Below are positions 53,330 to 64,000 of a DNA stretch of 64,000 nt, piece after piece. How positions within the stretch are numbered: the stretch's first letter is position 1; each line of letters opens with the position of its first letter. The translations under genes were made by a program, and so were the position numbers. This DNA comes from Trissonchulus latispiculum. Lineage: Eukaryota; Nematoda; Enoplea; Enoplida; Ironidae. The stretch spans positions 102,001 through 166,000 of the forward strand of contig JASAND010020557.1 in assembly GCA_030248195.1 (NCBI GenBank), read 5' to 3'. A model generated the notes under the pieces. The model was not told the DNA's origin. It did not search any database and saw only the letters and a list, made by a program, of their open reading frames with translations.

Positions 53330-54200
53330 ATGCCAATATTAAAATTGATACAAAACTGAGATTGAAGGTTGAAAATTACAGAAGATAAAATATCCAGATT
53401 TCATATTCCTAAAATTTTAAAATTTTGATGATTTCGTTGATGAAAATATGGAAATTAGTAAATTTTGTAATTTGTTTGGTATTTTGTAAAAAATAAAATT
53501 TGTAGATGTGAAAATATTCCGACGCTATAGTTTTTCATATTTTGAATTCAATTTTCAAGCTATTGTAGTATATATATATATTCGTGATCAGCAAAAATAA
53601 TAAATTCAAGCTAAAATTTCTTGATTTGCAATTTTTCAAGTTTTCTAAATTTACTATTTTTGGTTATAATAATTTAAGCAAATTAAATTCATACCAAATT
53701 CTGCAATTGATATATTCGCAACATTAAAATTTTAAATGAAAAACTTTTAAATATGAAACACTTTTGCTCCGCACTGTTTACACATCTGAAATTTTATTTT
53801 CTTACAAAATACCAAACAAATCCCAAAATTTACTAATTTCTATATTATTTTCATCAACGAAATCTGCACTTTCGAACTTTTATTGTTATTTAGGAATTTC
53901 AAATCTGGATATTTTATCTCCTCTAATTTTCGACCTTCAATCTCAGTTTTGTATCAATTTAATATATTGACATAGTTAAATAATATATATTTTTGCATGA
54001 ACTCACGTTTGAAATAAGAATAATTACGCAGAATTGCGGATATTTTCATATGGGGCAAAAGATCTTTGTCCCATGTGCACATGGGGCAAAGATGTTGACC
54101 CATATGCATATGGGACAGAAATTCTTACCCCATATGTAGATGGGGCAAAGAAATTGCTCCATATGCATATGGGGCAATTATACACATGGCCCGTAACATA
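53330..54200. repeat. Inverted repeat plus CATATG-palindrome array
   Basis: About 210 bp beginning TTGATACAAAACTGAGATTGAAG (53347) is inverted at about 53750-53965. Next to it, 54045-54185 is an array of four or five palindromes of the CCCATATGCATATGGG type separated by GGCAAAGA-like spacers. The array with its left flank recurs in part at 45000-45180 and inverted at 38068-38290. Confidence 0.78.
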
Positions 54201-54599
54201 TATACAATAGATCATATAGGTAAATAATCAATCAAGTATATAGTAGCAGTAGTGTAAGTTAGTGGTATGTAATATAGTTTGTACTGTTTAGTAGCAGCAG
54301 TAATTACTACAGTAGAGAGTAGTCGTTATAAGCAGATGATTAAAGTTAACGTTCATTGTCAAGCTCAATACGCTTATTCGTTTGCGCCTTTAATAGTGTG
54401 AATCCAACTGAAATTGATGCAGTGTTAATCTGTTCGTGAGAACCTGCTTTAACAGCATGTTTGATGATAAATTTAATTTTAAATGTTTATTTTAAATATT
54501 TGTACCTTTTAGTTTAACTGCATAGAAAATGAAATGGTTAATCTCAATCTAATGTTGCACTATTTAACTTAATTTTAAATTAGTTTAATGAGTTAGTTT
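54201..54599. other. AT-rich, nothing recognised
   Basis: GTAGTAG words at 54240-54330; no frame or clear repeat. Confidence 0.4.
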
Positions 54600-56560
54600 A
54601 ATGATAATCCATTCTTACTTGTTAGGCATTTCTTATTATTGGAATAGCCATTATTTTCGTAATTTGATTGGTTGCTGCAATAATTCCGGTTTCCGGGAAA
54701 ATTACGACAACCACCCAAACTTCCTCTGCCACGAGAATTCTGATTATTTCACTCATTCATGGCACATTGCGGTGAAATATGACCTGGATTACCGCACGTA
54801 TAACAGGTCCTTTGCTCCGTTGGAGATGTTTCTGGCGGTTTTTCCTTCTTTTCCGTTGATGCCTGAACGAAAAGCTGCAGTCGTAGACGGTTGGGCATTT
54901 CCTGAGTCTGCTGACTCACCCTTAGTCGCTTCTAAGACCAAATCCCTTTGAGCATGTCGAATTTTCACCTTTTTGATTTAGTCTTCTAAGGACTGTAACC
55001 TTTTGTCCAAATCATCCTAAATTTCCAATCTTTCGTAGAAACTGAACAGACTTTCTCTTTAGATTTGGTCTTTCTATCCCTTTTCGGGATTTGTCAGGCT
55101 TTTCTAAAGCTTCCAACTCAGCGGAATCCGTCTCAGATTCCTCTTCGCGTCGTGAGAGTTGGGTCACAATTTTACGTAATTTTGACTTAGAATGACCCCA
55201 ACTTTCCAAATCTAACAAAAGTGAAATTCCAAGTTTCCTCAAATCGGGTTTTAGACATTTTCGAAGGTGCTCAATAATTTTATCGGCTCTGTCATCCTCA
55301 CTCTTGCCTGGCAAGGCTTTTTTCGCCATCATTTCCAGTTCTGATACAAAATCTTGGACATTTTCCTCCTTTTTGTGAGTCATATCAGCGTTCTTTTTTT
55401 CAAAATCGGATTTCATCAAATTTTCGTCATTTTTATTTTCTGAGCGTCATTTTTATTTGTCCAACGTCAAAAATAAAGTTTTGCAGAAATGCAGTTTTGT
55501 TATGATTTTAGGCTATATTCGTAATTTTGGATGAATTTTTACCTTGTTGGCGTGTGTTGCTTCATATTTCGCATTGTCTCGCGAATATATTCTAACTTAC
55601 GTACTCATATAATACATATATCTGGTGTCTATGTATCATGTCTTTGAGCATTAACAATGACGAGAACAACTCGACACAATGTGGGGGGTCTGGGGGGCGG
55701 AGCCCCCCAGAAGTTGAAGAAATTTTTTTGCTTTTTAGATGAAATCGTCCTTTAAATCTTTAATTCTTTTCATTTTGCATTTGCATTTTGCAGAAACAAG
55801 AAATTTCTTAAAAGTTTACCCTATTTGAAAGGAAAAATAAGAATTTTTTGCTAAACTCGCACGACATTTTAAGCTTTTTCTATCCAAAAATTTGGTAAAA
55901 ACGTTGGAAATATGCGTATATAAATATATATATATATATACGCGCTCACGAAATTTTTATGACATGCCTTTTTTGTGTTTTTTCCTGTTTGCTTTTACTT
56001 ACCTTCAAATCGCAACGACAGAGCTGCCCTCCAGATCCATCCCTAGTAGTTATAACATTTACGCAATAAACGTTCTTAAACATCCTATCCTGGTACATAT
56101 ACATATGACTGTCATATACATGTACCTATAATTTCGAGAGTGTTCTACTGCAGTTTTTTGGACCGGTTCGTACAGAGTCTTCAAGATTTTGACCATTTCG
56201 TCATACGAAACTGGCATACCCAATGAAGACAACCGGTGGATGACAGATTCACCCAACTTTGCCAATAAAATTGCATAAAATTTATCTCGCTCGATATTAT
56301 TAGCCTAAGCAATTGCTTCGAAACTCAAAATCCAGTCCTCCGGTGTGGGCTTTGTATCCCAACCGTTATAATTACTCAGCCCTTTAAACAATGGTCATGG
56401 AATTTTTCGATTCCCCCATTTTCTGTTCTTTTTCAAAACGTAAACGAGTACCTTGGCGTGCGTCCAGAATGTTTCGAAGTTTTACCAATTTGCTAATACT
56501 TTCGTCAATTTGGCCAAAAATTTGTTCGTTCCCAATCGGTTAAAGGGACTAATTCTTCGA
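54600..56560 (-). pseudogene. LTR-retrotransposon gag remnant with CCHC knuckle
   Basis: On the - strand, about 56440 to 56130 reads a gag-like stretch (GLSNYNGWDTKPTPEDW, then AKLGESVIHRLSSLG) with stops and a frameshift. After an insertion (about 55430-56125) the capsid part resumes in an open frame at 55419-55012 (EENVQDFVSELEMMAKKALPG). Further on, about 54800-54745, is a CYTCGNPGHISPQC zinc knuckle (CX2CX4HX4C). Gag packages retroelement RNA. No protease, reverse transcriptase or LTR is visible nearby, so this is an isolated fragment. Which retrotransposon family it belongs to cannot be settled from gag alone. Confidence 0.72.
55430..56125. mobile_element. Insertion in gag carrying a G-rich hairpin
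   Basis: About 0.7 kb separating two in-order parts of gag. At 55682-55712 it has GGGGTCTGGGGGGCGGAGCC followed by CCCCAG, a strong hairpin also seen at about 59741, 60064 and 60785. A TATATA run lies at 55918-55940 and a palindrome around GACTGTCATATAC near 56108. Boundaries are approximate and the family is unknown. Confidence 0.5.
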
Positions 56561-57175
56561 AAGGTAAGTCAATGATTATTCGTAGAAATAAAAATCTACG
56601 CAAAATTACTCAAAATACGAACAAAAATCGTCAAAAAGCAAAAAATCACATGAGAGGGGGTAGAAAAGTCCAACAGTTCATCAAAATTGTATACGTATAT
56701 CAAAAATACGGGTATAAAACTCTATAAATCAGTTATAAGAACATTAGGGCGTAGAAGATGGTCAGATAACACAAAATTCGCAAATTTCGTGAAAGGTGAT
56801 TTGTTTAAAAATTAGAAAAATTTAAATTGCTTAAAATCACCTAAATCAGCCGAAAATATACCTGGAATCGCTTTTTCGTGTTCAGGCTAACAACTAAATA
56901 GGCTCAAAATCCATCAAAACACTCACCAAATCGTTTGGGGCTCGCTTGGGAGAGGTGAAAATGTCGCAAAGTTTAACCTAAAGTTGCTTAACCTAAGACT
57001 TTTAAAACGTACTACAAAAATATATACATGCTTTTCACAGGTAAAACATGTTTCATCTGTAGTTATTCAACCTACCAAACCCCCGTTATGAAACGTCTGA
57101 ACAGAGCACCGGAACAAAATATCATTCTCGTAAGCAATTTTTGGGGCAACTTTTATAAGGGAAGAGGTACGAGAT
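56561..57175. other. AT-rich, nothing recognised
   Basis: Upstream (5') side of the gag remnant. Possibly its leader, but no LTR or primer-binding site can be identified. Confidence 0.4.
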
Positions 57176-57490
57176 AGTATAGTATGCACATTTCGACCCT
57201 GATTTAGAGGGACGAGCGAGTTTTAGAGTGTCGGCTTTTGATTCAAATTGAATCGTGACGGAGTGGCGTCATTTGAATGGAAAGTATGCTTATGGCATAG
57301 TCTCAGCTGGCTTGTAGTCCTTTTTTGGCTACATGCAAAACAACTAAGCCAGAAATTTTCGACCCTGATTTCGAGAGACGAGCGAGTTTTAGAGTGTCAA
57401 CTTTTGATCGGGAGGGTTTGTTTTGATGGCTTCAGATGCGAAGCGCTGAGTGGATACGCCATAGGTCAAGATCTCTCTCTTGGGGTATAG
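57176..57490 (+). mobile_element. Solo Polinton terminus
   Basis: Starts AGTATAGTATGCACATTTCG and continues TTCGACCCTGATTTAGAGG...GAGCGAGTTTTAGAG. A second block TTCGACCCTGATTTCGAGAG follows at about 57357 and then TTTTGATCGGGAGGG. The order matches the right terminus of the mini-Polinton read inwards (27741 down to about 27420), including the doubled block and the TCTCTCTTG word beyond it. The other end is not in the window or is lost. The small frame at 57248-57490 is within this terminus and is probably not a gene. Confidence 0.78.
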
Positions 57491-57659
57491 GTAAGAGAGA
57501 GCGTCCTTTACTGAAAGTACTTGTGCATTTTGGAGCTAAGGCACCTGAAGAGACAACCTTTCTACCATGTTCGGGAAGCTTTCTGAGATACGTAAACAAC
57601 TGCTAGAAAATTGCTTGCCTTTCTCGAGCAAGAGCTTAAACCCCGCTTTTAACTTAAAG

Positions 57660-58130
57660 TGAAAACAAATGAAAGCCCATGGTGAGGCGAACATTTTTTG
57701 TCATTGGAGGACGCCTCTAAAGTGTCCCTAGCGAGCTCAGTGTGAGGACCGGTCAAAAATTGATTTTTCGAAAAGTTGGCAGATTTGGTATCAAATGAAA
57801 GCCCTTAAACAATTTTTGTCATTGAAGTGAGTTCATTCTCTGAAGTGTCCCTAGCGACGTGTGGCGCCCTGACAAGGAGTCCGAATTTGTCAAAAATCAA
57901 AATTTCCAAAAGTTGCCAAATTTGGTTTTAAATAAAAGCCCTAAATGAGCAGAGCAACTTTTGTCATGTAACTGCATATCCAAGGTTACTGGGCAGATTA
58001 GATTTTAAAATAGCCTTCCTGCCTAAGATAACGCACCGTGTAAAAAGTTCTGAAAAGGCTACGAACGGTGGTCTTTCAGCCTAAGATGACGCACCGTGTA
58101 TAAAGTTCTGAAAAGGCTATTAACAGGCAT
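57660..58130 (+). repeat. Two short tandem-repeat blocks
   Basis: 57660-57975 contains about three copies of a ~125-bp unit (AAATGAAAGCCC, TTTTTGTCATTG, AAGTGTCCCTAGCGA, AAAGTTG-CA-ATTTGGT). 58015-58130 has two ~60-bp copies of CCTAAGAT-ACGCACCGTGTA-AAAGTTCTGAAAAGGC. Non-coding. Confidence 0.75.
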
Positions 58131-58249
58131 TTTTCCGTTTCAGCAAATACATTCAGTTAAACTAGAACGTTTTCATCCAGCCTGTTTACGGTAGCAAGCT
58201 TTGTTTACATTGTGTTTGTACATAACTTCTCTGACATGGTTTTTCTCTG

Positions 58250-58566
58250 CAGCGGAAAAATAAGCGAAACTAGGGGGAAAATGCCCTGATCGGGCAACCA
58301 ACTTCGTAGAATAGGGAAAGACTTGAATGTTAAATACACGGTTCATGGTTACATCTGAGATTCTGCTGAAGCGGAAAAATGCCTTTTCTCAGTGACTAAA
58401 ATGACAGAAACCAGCTTCGCGCGCCGAATAGGGAATCTACTCGGTGTCTAAAATGACAGAAACCAGCTTTGCGCGCCGAATATGGAATCTACTCGGCGAC
58501 TAAAATGAAAGAGACCAGCTTTGTCGCCAAATAGGGAATTCCCTCCTTCCGCCCTATTCGCGCGAA
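58250..58566 (+). repeat. CGCGCCGAATAGGGAAT tandem units, related to 20540-20812
   Basis: Three ~55-bp units (ACAGAAACCAGCTT, GCGCGCCGAATAGGGAATCTACTCGG) end in a CCTATTCGCGCGAAC word. CAGCGGAAAAAT and GGGGGAAAATGCCC lie upstream. The same order of parts occurs at 20548-20812, so this is a dispersed element with internal tandem units. Confidence 0.72.
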
Positions 58567-58569
58567 CTT

Positions 58570-59479
58570 TGTAGCCTAATATATGTTGCTTTTCGTTGAA
58601 GCGGCCCCCCTTTTCCCCTTTTAAACCTACCCGCGCCCATAGTTTCACCGGAAGTTTTGGTTGGGGGAGGGGTAAGCTCTGGAACTTTGGTGGTCGACCC
58701 GCGAAATGTGATGGGGTACCCCCCGAACCCCCCCAAATTTGGGCTTCAGAAAATCCAAAAATTATCCTAATAATGCCAAATTTTCTGCATGTTAACGCTT
58801 TTCCCTTGAAAACAGTGCTTGTTTTGATACTTTTTGATACTTAAGGCGATTTGAAGTCAAAATTTGAGAAAAATTTTTCAAAATATGCCCAGTTTTGGGC
58901 AAAACTTAGCTAGGGCGGGGGGAGGCTGAAGGGGGGGGGTGTCGGAAATATTTGGAGGGCAAAGGGGGTCTAAAACTTGGCGGGGGAGTACCCCCTTACC
59001 ATAGGTGTACCACCTGTTTGGGTTGAGGGGGAGTAGAAGGTCCGAATTTGGCTTGGGGGACCCCACCCAAATCCGAAATTTGGGGGGGAGGGAGGACCCC
59101 CCTAAACTGTACCCAAGGTTTTTTCGCTAAAAATGCTCTTTTTTTGATGTACAGTATATTAAACGTACTCAAAACCTCCTTTCAATAGTTTTCGTATGCA
59201 AAAATATGGCCTGAAAACCGCCAAATTTTGCTAAAATGTGCTTATATTAGCCCAGATTGTTGTTTAGAATTGCGTATATTACCTTTTAATTGCTGTAAAT
59301 AACCATCTTTAGCTGTTTATAGCCGATTTATAACCATTTTCTATTTTTTTCAAAAATGCTCAGAAATTGCAAAAACTTTTTACAAAAATTTTGCTTTGTT
59401 CACTTGGCTTGGACCCAATTTTAGGGGGGAGGGGGTTTGAGCTCGGCTGGAGGGGAAGTAGTTGCGGTCTGGTAGGGGG
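58570..59479. other. G-run-rich low-complexity DNA
   Basis: Many runs of five to nine G or C on either strand, for example near 58920-58940 and 59080-59100, mixed with AT-rich stretches. No gene. Frames at 58596-58844 and 58878-59066 lack any recognisable feature. Confidence 0.5.
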
Positions 59480-60993
59480 CAGGGTTTTTTTGGTTTTCGG
59501 ATTTGCGTCAACCTTGCGTCCCGCTAAATTTAAGTTGCGTCCCGTTAAGAAATTTTGCGTCCAGGCAGCAATCTTGTTTTAGCGTGTTTTTAGTGCAAAA
59601 ATTGTTTTATTTATAAAAATTTCTATAATTTCTTTAGTGCAAAGCTATTTAGACTATTTAGAAAGCTGATGCTGCTTAACGGTAATGCACGATTACAGGA
59701 TTACCTACCAAGAATATAGATGAGTCCAACATACACGACGGGGGGTCTGGGGGGCGGAGCACCCCAGAAGTTGAAGAATTTTTTTGAAATTACAGAATAA
59801 TCCGTAATGGAAATGTTTAAAAAGATTTTATTTGGCGTTTGTTGCAGAACTTAGTAATTTTCGATATATATATATATATATATTATTGACACACATTATT
59901 CCGATATTTCAATGTTAGTTAAACTAATTAAAGTATTAAAAATTTATGAAATATTTAGAAATATCATTGAGAAGAAAGGTAGCAAACATTAAAACATACA
60001 TTCGGTTTCGCAAACTTTGACAACTGGTGATCCTTGATAGCAGGATTATTGCAAATAAGCACTGGGGGGTCTGGGGGGCGGAGCCCCCCAGAAGATGGAG
60101 ATTTTTTGAAATTACGGATTAAATCCGTTGTGGAAATGTTTAAAAAGATTATTTGGCAACTGTTACATCTATTCTACTACAGCTCCTAACGCTAATGCAT
60201 TTTTTGTGTTAATTGCATCTGTGAATTCTTAAATTTGGAATAAAGGCAGTATAAAGTCAATAGAGAAGCCTGTATGCTATGTATGCCTGTATGCCTGTGC
60301 AGCGTTATTCAACTGCAAAACAGTGAAGCATTTGTAAATACTATTAACGTTAGTTACGATAAATTGATAGTGAATTGCTCGTACAAGGCCTTTTGTATTT
60401 GAAAATTTCAGAAAAATGGTAATCTTGCATTATTTTAAATTGCCATTTGTGTATTTTTTGCGAAAAACGTTTTTTTAGAAGAACCAAAAAATTTGGATAT
60501 TCTGCTTCTGCTACAGTTACAAATTTTGTTAATTTCGGGGTTTTACTTTAGTACTAACCTTGATCCTGCCTGACCTGTTGAATGAGAACAATATAAATGT
60601 ATAAATATATATAAATGTATATAAATGCACCTAGTAATCTCTATGTATTTATTGACGTGAAATTCATGAGTTCGAAAAGATCTGATATATATGGATGCAG
60701 GTGGACAGCAACTTAACAAATAACATTGAGTAACATTGAGACATGACCTTGCACCTTGGCATTCCATGACAAAGTGGAAAACACAGGGGGTCTGGGGGCG
60801 GAGCCCCCAGGACCCGAAGAAATTTTTGGAAAAAACGGAAAAATTGGTACTGGAAACATTTAAAGTTTTTACTCTTCAAAAGTGAATTTTCTCCCGAAAT
60901 AATGTTGCGTCTAGCTTGCGTCCCGCTAAAATTTCATTGCGTCCAGATAAGAAACTTTGCGTCCAGACGCACATCTGGACGCAAAAAACCCTA
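59480..60993. mobile_element. hAT-type element with TTGCGTCC arrays
   Basis: The ends CAGGGTTTTTTTGG and (inverted) TAGGGTTTTTTGCG are flanked by a perfect 8-bp duplication GTAGGGGG (59472-59479 and 60994-61001). TTGCGTCC/GGACGCAA words are repeated inside both ends (59503-59565 and 60903-60982). The body has three copies of a G-rich hairpin unit but no transposase. Confidence 0.87.
59738..60880. repeat. Three copies of a G-rich hairpin repeat
   Basis: GGGGTCTGGGGGGCGGAGC followed by CCCCAGAAG occurs near 59741 and 60064, and a shorter variant near 60785. Each is followed by GAAGAA/GGAGATTTTTTTGAAATTAC and a GGAAATGTTTAAA word. A fourth copy is in the gag insertion (55682). The inverted GGGG(G)C/G(C)CCCC arms can form a stable stem on either strand. 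Confidence 0.75.
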
Positions 60994-61001
60994 GTAGGGG
61001 G

Positions 61002-61716
61002 GAGGGGGTCTGTCCTCTCCGTGGGGGGGGTCTGGCAGAGAGTAAACTGTAGCCTGGTACACCTATGTCCCCACCCTCCAGTTGAAACTATGCCAAAAAG
61101 TGCTTGGCTGGGGAGCGAGTTCGGCGTGGGAGGGGAGAACCAAAGAGCAAAAGTCAGAAAATCTGGGAGGAGGTAAAGTTGGTCAAACATTTTGGGGAGA
61201 GCCCCCCCCAGGTGAAACTATGGTTGGGGGAGGGGTGAAGGTGAGCTAAATAGGCCGCCCCCATTTGGCGACCTCCCCTCATTTGAGGAACCCCCACGAA
61301 ATGCCTCCCATAAATTCCGACCTCCCTCCATAACCCCAAAAATTGTCAAAATTTACCATTTTTGGTGTTCATCCTAAAGTTTTAAAAAATTTTCCAGCTT
61401 CGCCGGATTTTTAACGAAATTGTCACTATTTTAACCAAAAAACACTTAAAATTAGTTATATATTTTTAGCAATTTTTAGCAGTTAGCAATGTACACAAAA
61501 ATTTCCCAAAAATATGCCCTCCCATTTTGGGTGAGCCCCCATGAAGCCCCCCCCCCATAAAAATGCCAAGGCGATTGGATAGTTTTGGCATGAGCAATGG
61601 CTGAAAATGCGAATTCTGGAATAGAAATTGAAAAATCTTTTGGGGAGGTTGGGGGGGGGGTCGTCATGTAAAAGTAGGTATATATAGGATGCACACAGAA
61701 TATACGTATATGTACG
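61002..61716. other. G-run-rich DNA with a CTTCGCCGG repeat
   Basis: 61370-61560 (AGCTTCGCCGGATTTTTAACGAAAT... then CCCAAAAATATGCCC and runs of C) is related to 63480-63680 and, more distantly, to 47570-47700. No gene. Confidence 0.5.

Positions 61717-61717
<1 letters not shown>

Positions 61718-61797
<80 letters not shown>
61718..61797. repeat. (TA)n microsatellite
   Basis: Eighty bases of alternating TA. Confidence 0.98.
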
Positions 61798-61798
<1 letters not shown>

Positions 61799-61839
61799 GT
61801 ATTAATACGTATTACGCACGCCATCGCTGAATAAATTTA

Positions 61840-62230
61840 TCACGTATTTATAACATTACAAAGGCATTGTAAATTCATTGTACTCTTGATGTAAACAATA
61901 TTGGAATATTTTTACAACGTTTTTACAATGTTATAAAAACGTTGTAAATTTATTGCAAAAACGTTTAATAAATGTTGTACATATGTTGTAACTTCGTTTA
62001 ACTAACTGTGTAAATCCGTTGTTGTTTCGGATACAATTATTGTAAAAACGTTGTAAAAATGTGAAAATATATTAAAATTTCCATTGTACTATCATTGTAA
62101 AAGCATCGTACCTTGCGCATTGTAGAATTATTGTAAAAATGTTGTAAATTGAGGGCTGTATATGTCATAGTAATCTACAACGAAATTATAACAATTTTAC
62201 AACGTATTTTTAACGGGAAAGTTCTTCCTG
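61840..62230. repeat. Degenerate AACGTTGTAAA repeats
   Basis: At least ten loose copies of CATTGTAAA/AACGTTGTAAA words in both orientations over about 390 bp. Non-coding; the arrangement resembles the inner arrays of the hAT elements, but ends could not be found. Confidence 0.55.
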
Positions 62231-63099
62231 TGAATGTCCTCCACCCGTTAACGGAATGTCACAGTAGACTTACTTATTAGTCGTGTGGAAGCTAAAAAAG
62301 TTCAAAGGTCAGCAGATGGGGGCTGAACCAACGTGTACCGATGGGCATAAAAAGTATTTCCTGTTCAGAATACTGCTCATAAGCTTGATGGAACCTCCCA
62401 GTTACGCCAAAAAATTGTTTTGTATCCGCGGACATTCCGTCAACGGACAGTCCATCGGCGGACATTTCGTCACGAAGGAACTTGAATAGAAAGTAGCTTA
62501 TTCAACCAGTTATGCGGACCGTATCAATAGCTAAAAATTGCAAATGTATCTAATACACTTTAAATCCACATGAAAAAGTAGCTATGTATTTTTCGTTTCT
62601 TGAGGAGTAAAATTTTGCCAGAATACTGCATGTAGAAACATTAAAGATATACGCAATTGTATATATTAATTGTAATTACAATTACAATTGACATCACAAT
62701 GTTCATGTACCCAAATATATATACCCAAATTTTTGAAATCTTTTAGCCAGAAATTTATAAAAAATTACAATAAAATTGCCAACATTCACTTAATAGATAA
62801 TATATGCTAAAAATAGGTAGTCATAGCTGAAATGTGACGAAACTTTTCAGCCGTTGACCAAAACATTTCACCTTTGATCAGTTTGCCGCCCCTGGCCTTC
62901 CCGCTCGTAAAGGATTGTTACCAGAATGCCCAAATTTGTTATTTTTGTAATATATAACCCAAAAATTTTAGGTTTTTTCCGTTTTTGGGCAACTATTGAG
63001 GACAGGGGTGGGAGCCAACTCTGAATAACCGGGAATGTCCAAGATTTGTGACTTTGGATGGGAGGGGCCAGCCACCATTGTTTTCTTTGGGGTTTTGGG

Positions 63100-63101
<2 letters not shown>
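62231..63101. other. No recognised gene
   Basis: 62283-62489 contains a short + frame; 62420-62470 has two GGACATTCCGTCA/GGACAGTCC-like words. AT-rich otherwise. Confidence 0.4.
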
Positions 63102-63180
<79 letters not shown>

Positions 63181-63183
63181 ATC

Positions 63184-63230
<47 letters not shown>

Positions 63231-63240
63231 AGTATATATA
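63102..63240. repeat. (TA)n microsatellite, compound
   Basis: About 139 bp of TA with a few TC and TT interruptions. All Tyr-Ile frames here are artefacts. Confidence 0.97.
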
Positions 63241-64000
63241 TCCCAACAAATTTGAGAAGATTCCACCCAGATTTCTTACTTGCCCTCCCCCTACTTCCGA
63301 CTACCCCCTCCCAGCGATTTTTGGACCCTAAAAGTCCGCTAAATTTGGCTGAAAGATGGTCATGGTGATTTTCTGAAGATTTTTTCAAGTTTAGGCTTAA
63401 AATTGCTTTAAAATGGTGCAACACAGCCTAAAATGTTAAAACCAAGCCTTATTTTGAAGAACAAAGGTCTAAACTAAATTTGCATTTTTCGCCGGAGTTT
63501 TAACGAAATTTTTGCTATTTTGGCTTAAAATTAAAAGACCTAAAGTTAGTTATTTTTTAACGATTTTACCAGTTTTTACACAAAAAACCGAAACATTTGC
63601 CAAACAAATTGTCGAAATATGCCCCCCTTTTCTGTGAGAGCCCCATCGGGAGAAGGGCTCTTATCGCCCCCCCCCCATATCGCCCACCCATACAGTTTGG
63701 TGACTAGAAGTTAGCCGAAGGTGTCACACTTCTTGCCATCTACAAAAACTGAGCTTCGTATTTTACTTTTGGATAAAGCATGCATAAAACTACAGCAAGA
63801 AAATTGGAAAAGCAGTGTCTTTATTGTCTACATAAAACAACTACATCGAATCGATCCATACAAATGGCGGCAAGCAATACAAATCGGCTGAGTTCTTATA
63901 GTTACATAAGTTCAGAGTATATAATAGTTTTAGATATTTGAGCTAATTTTTATCCCTTACAAGTGTTTAATTTTTAAACGGCAGCAGAAAATCGTAATAC
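63241..64000. other. No recognised gene; second CTTCGCCGG-family repeat
   Basis: 63480-63680 carries TTTTTCGCCGGAGTTTTAACGAAATTTTTGC, the ATATGCCCCC word and C-runs, matching 61370-61560 in order. The remainder to the end is AT-rich with no frame. Confidence 0.5.

Noticed and set aside
54601..54951. 116-codon + frame
   Set aside because: It is the reverse-strand shadow of the gag zinc-knuckle region.
63035..63368. Tyr-Ile repeat proteins
   Set aside because: Pure (TA)n microsatellite.

Overview
The window reads as repeat-dense nuclear DNA of a eukaryote, most likely an invertebrate animal; nothing pins down the species. Supporting signs are a GT-AG intron joining a secretory-signal exon to an enzyme exon, Polinton (Maverick) DNA transposons, hAT and PIF/Harbinger-type elements with their expected target duplications, a retrotransposon gag remnant and long CA, TA and TTA microsatellites. 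The DNA is mostly AT-rich and cellular genes are sparse.

The main cellular gene is a flavin amine oxidase of the tryptophan 2-monooxygenase/L-amino-acid oxidase type with a C-terminal jacalin-like (lectin) domain, intact in one long exon at 49217-51435. A second, dead copy lies upstream: exon start at 22976-23143 and a further piece at 37319-37650. A signal-peptide exon at 8225-8288 ends in GTAAGT and is phase-compatible with both copies.

The dead copy is split by a 14.2-kb Polinton (23144-37311) whose inverted ends begin AGTAGTT. It keeps decayed genes for the major capsid protein, adenovirus-type protease, packaging ATPase and one further conserved Polinton protein, in that order (about 31.7-35.06 kb). 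Nested in it is a foldback element (23906-27783), and nested in that a 3.04-kb mini-Polinton (24703-27741) with AGT...ACT ends and a perfect 6-bp target duplication. The mini-element carries a broken, N-terminally shortened protein-primed DNA polymerase B and, on the other strand, an open VLTF3-like late transcription factor gene. A third, solo Polinton terminus sits at 57176-57490.

The rest is a layered mobile-element landscape. hAT-like elements lie at 4324-5060, 8961-12904, 10228-12344, 39595-41080 and 59480-60993. Each has short inner arrays of its own element-specific motif. 8374-12991 is a nest at least three levels deep. Long foldbacks lie at 14220-15795, 20540-21540, 52160-53324 and 53330-53970. 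Minisatellites lie at 13170-13745, 17880-19420 and 57660-58130. A minus-strand gag remnant lies at 54600-56560, and G-rich hairpin repeats cluster at 55.7-60.9 kb. The first 2 kb is strongly strand-asymmetric and holds no recognisable gene.
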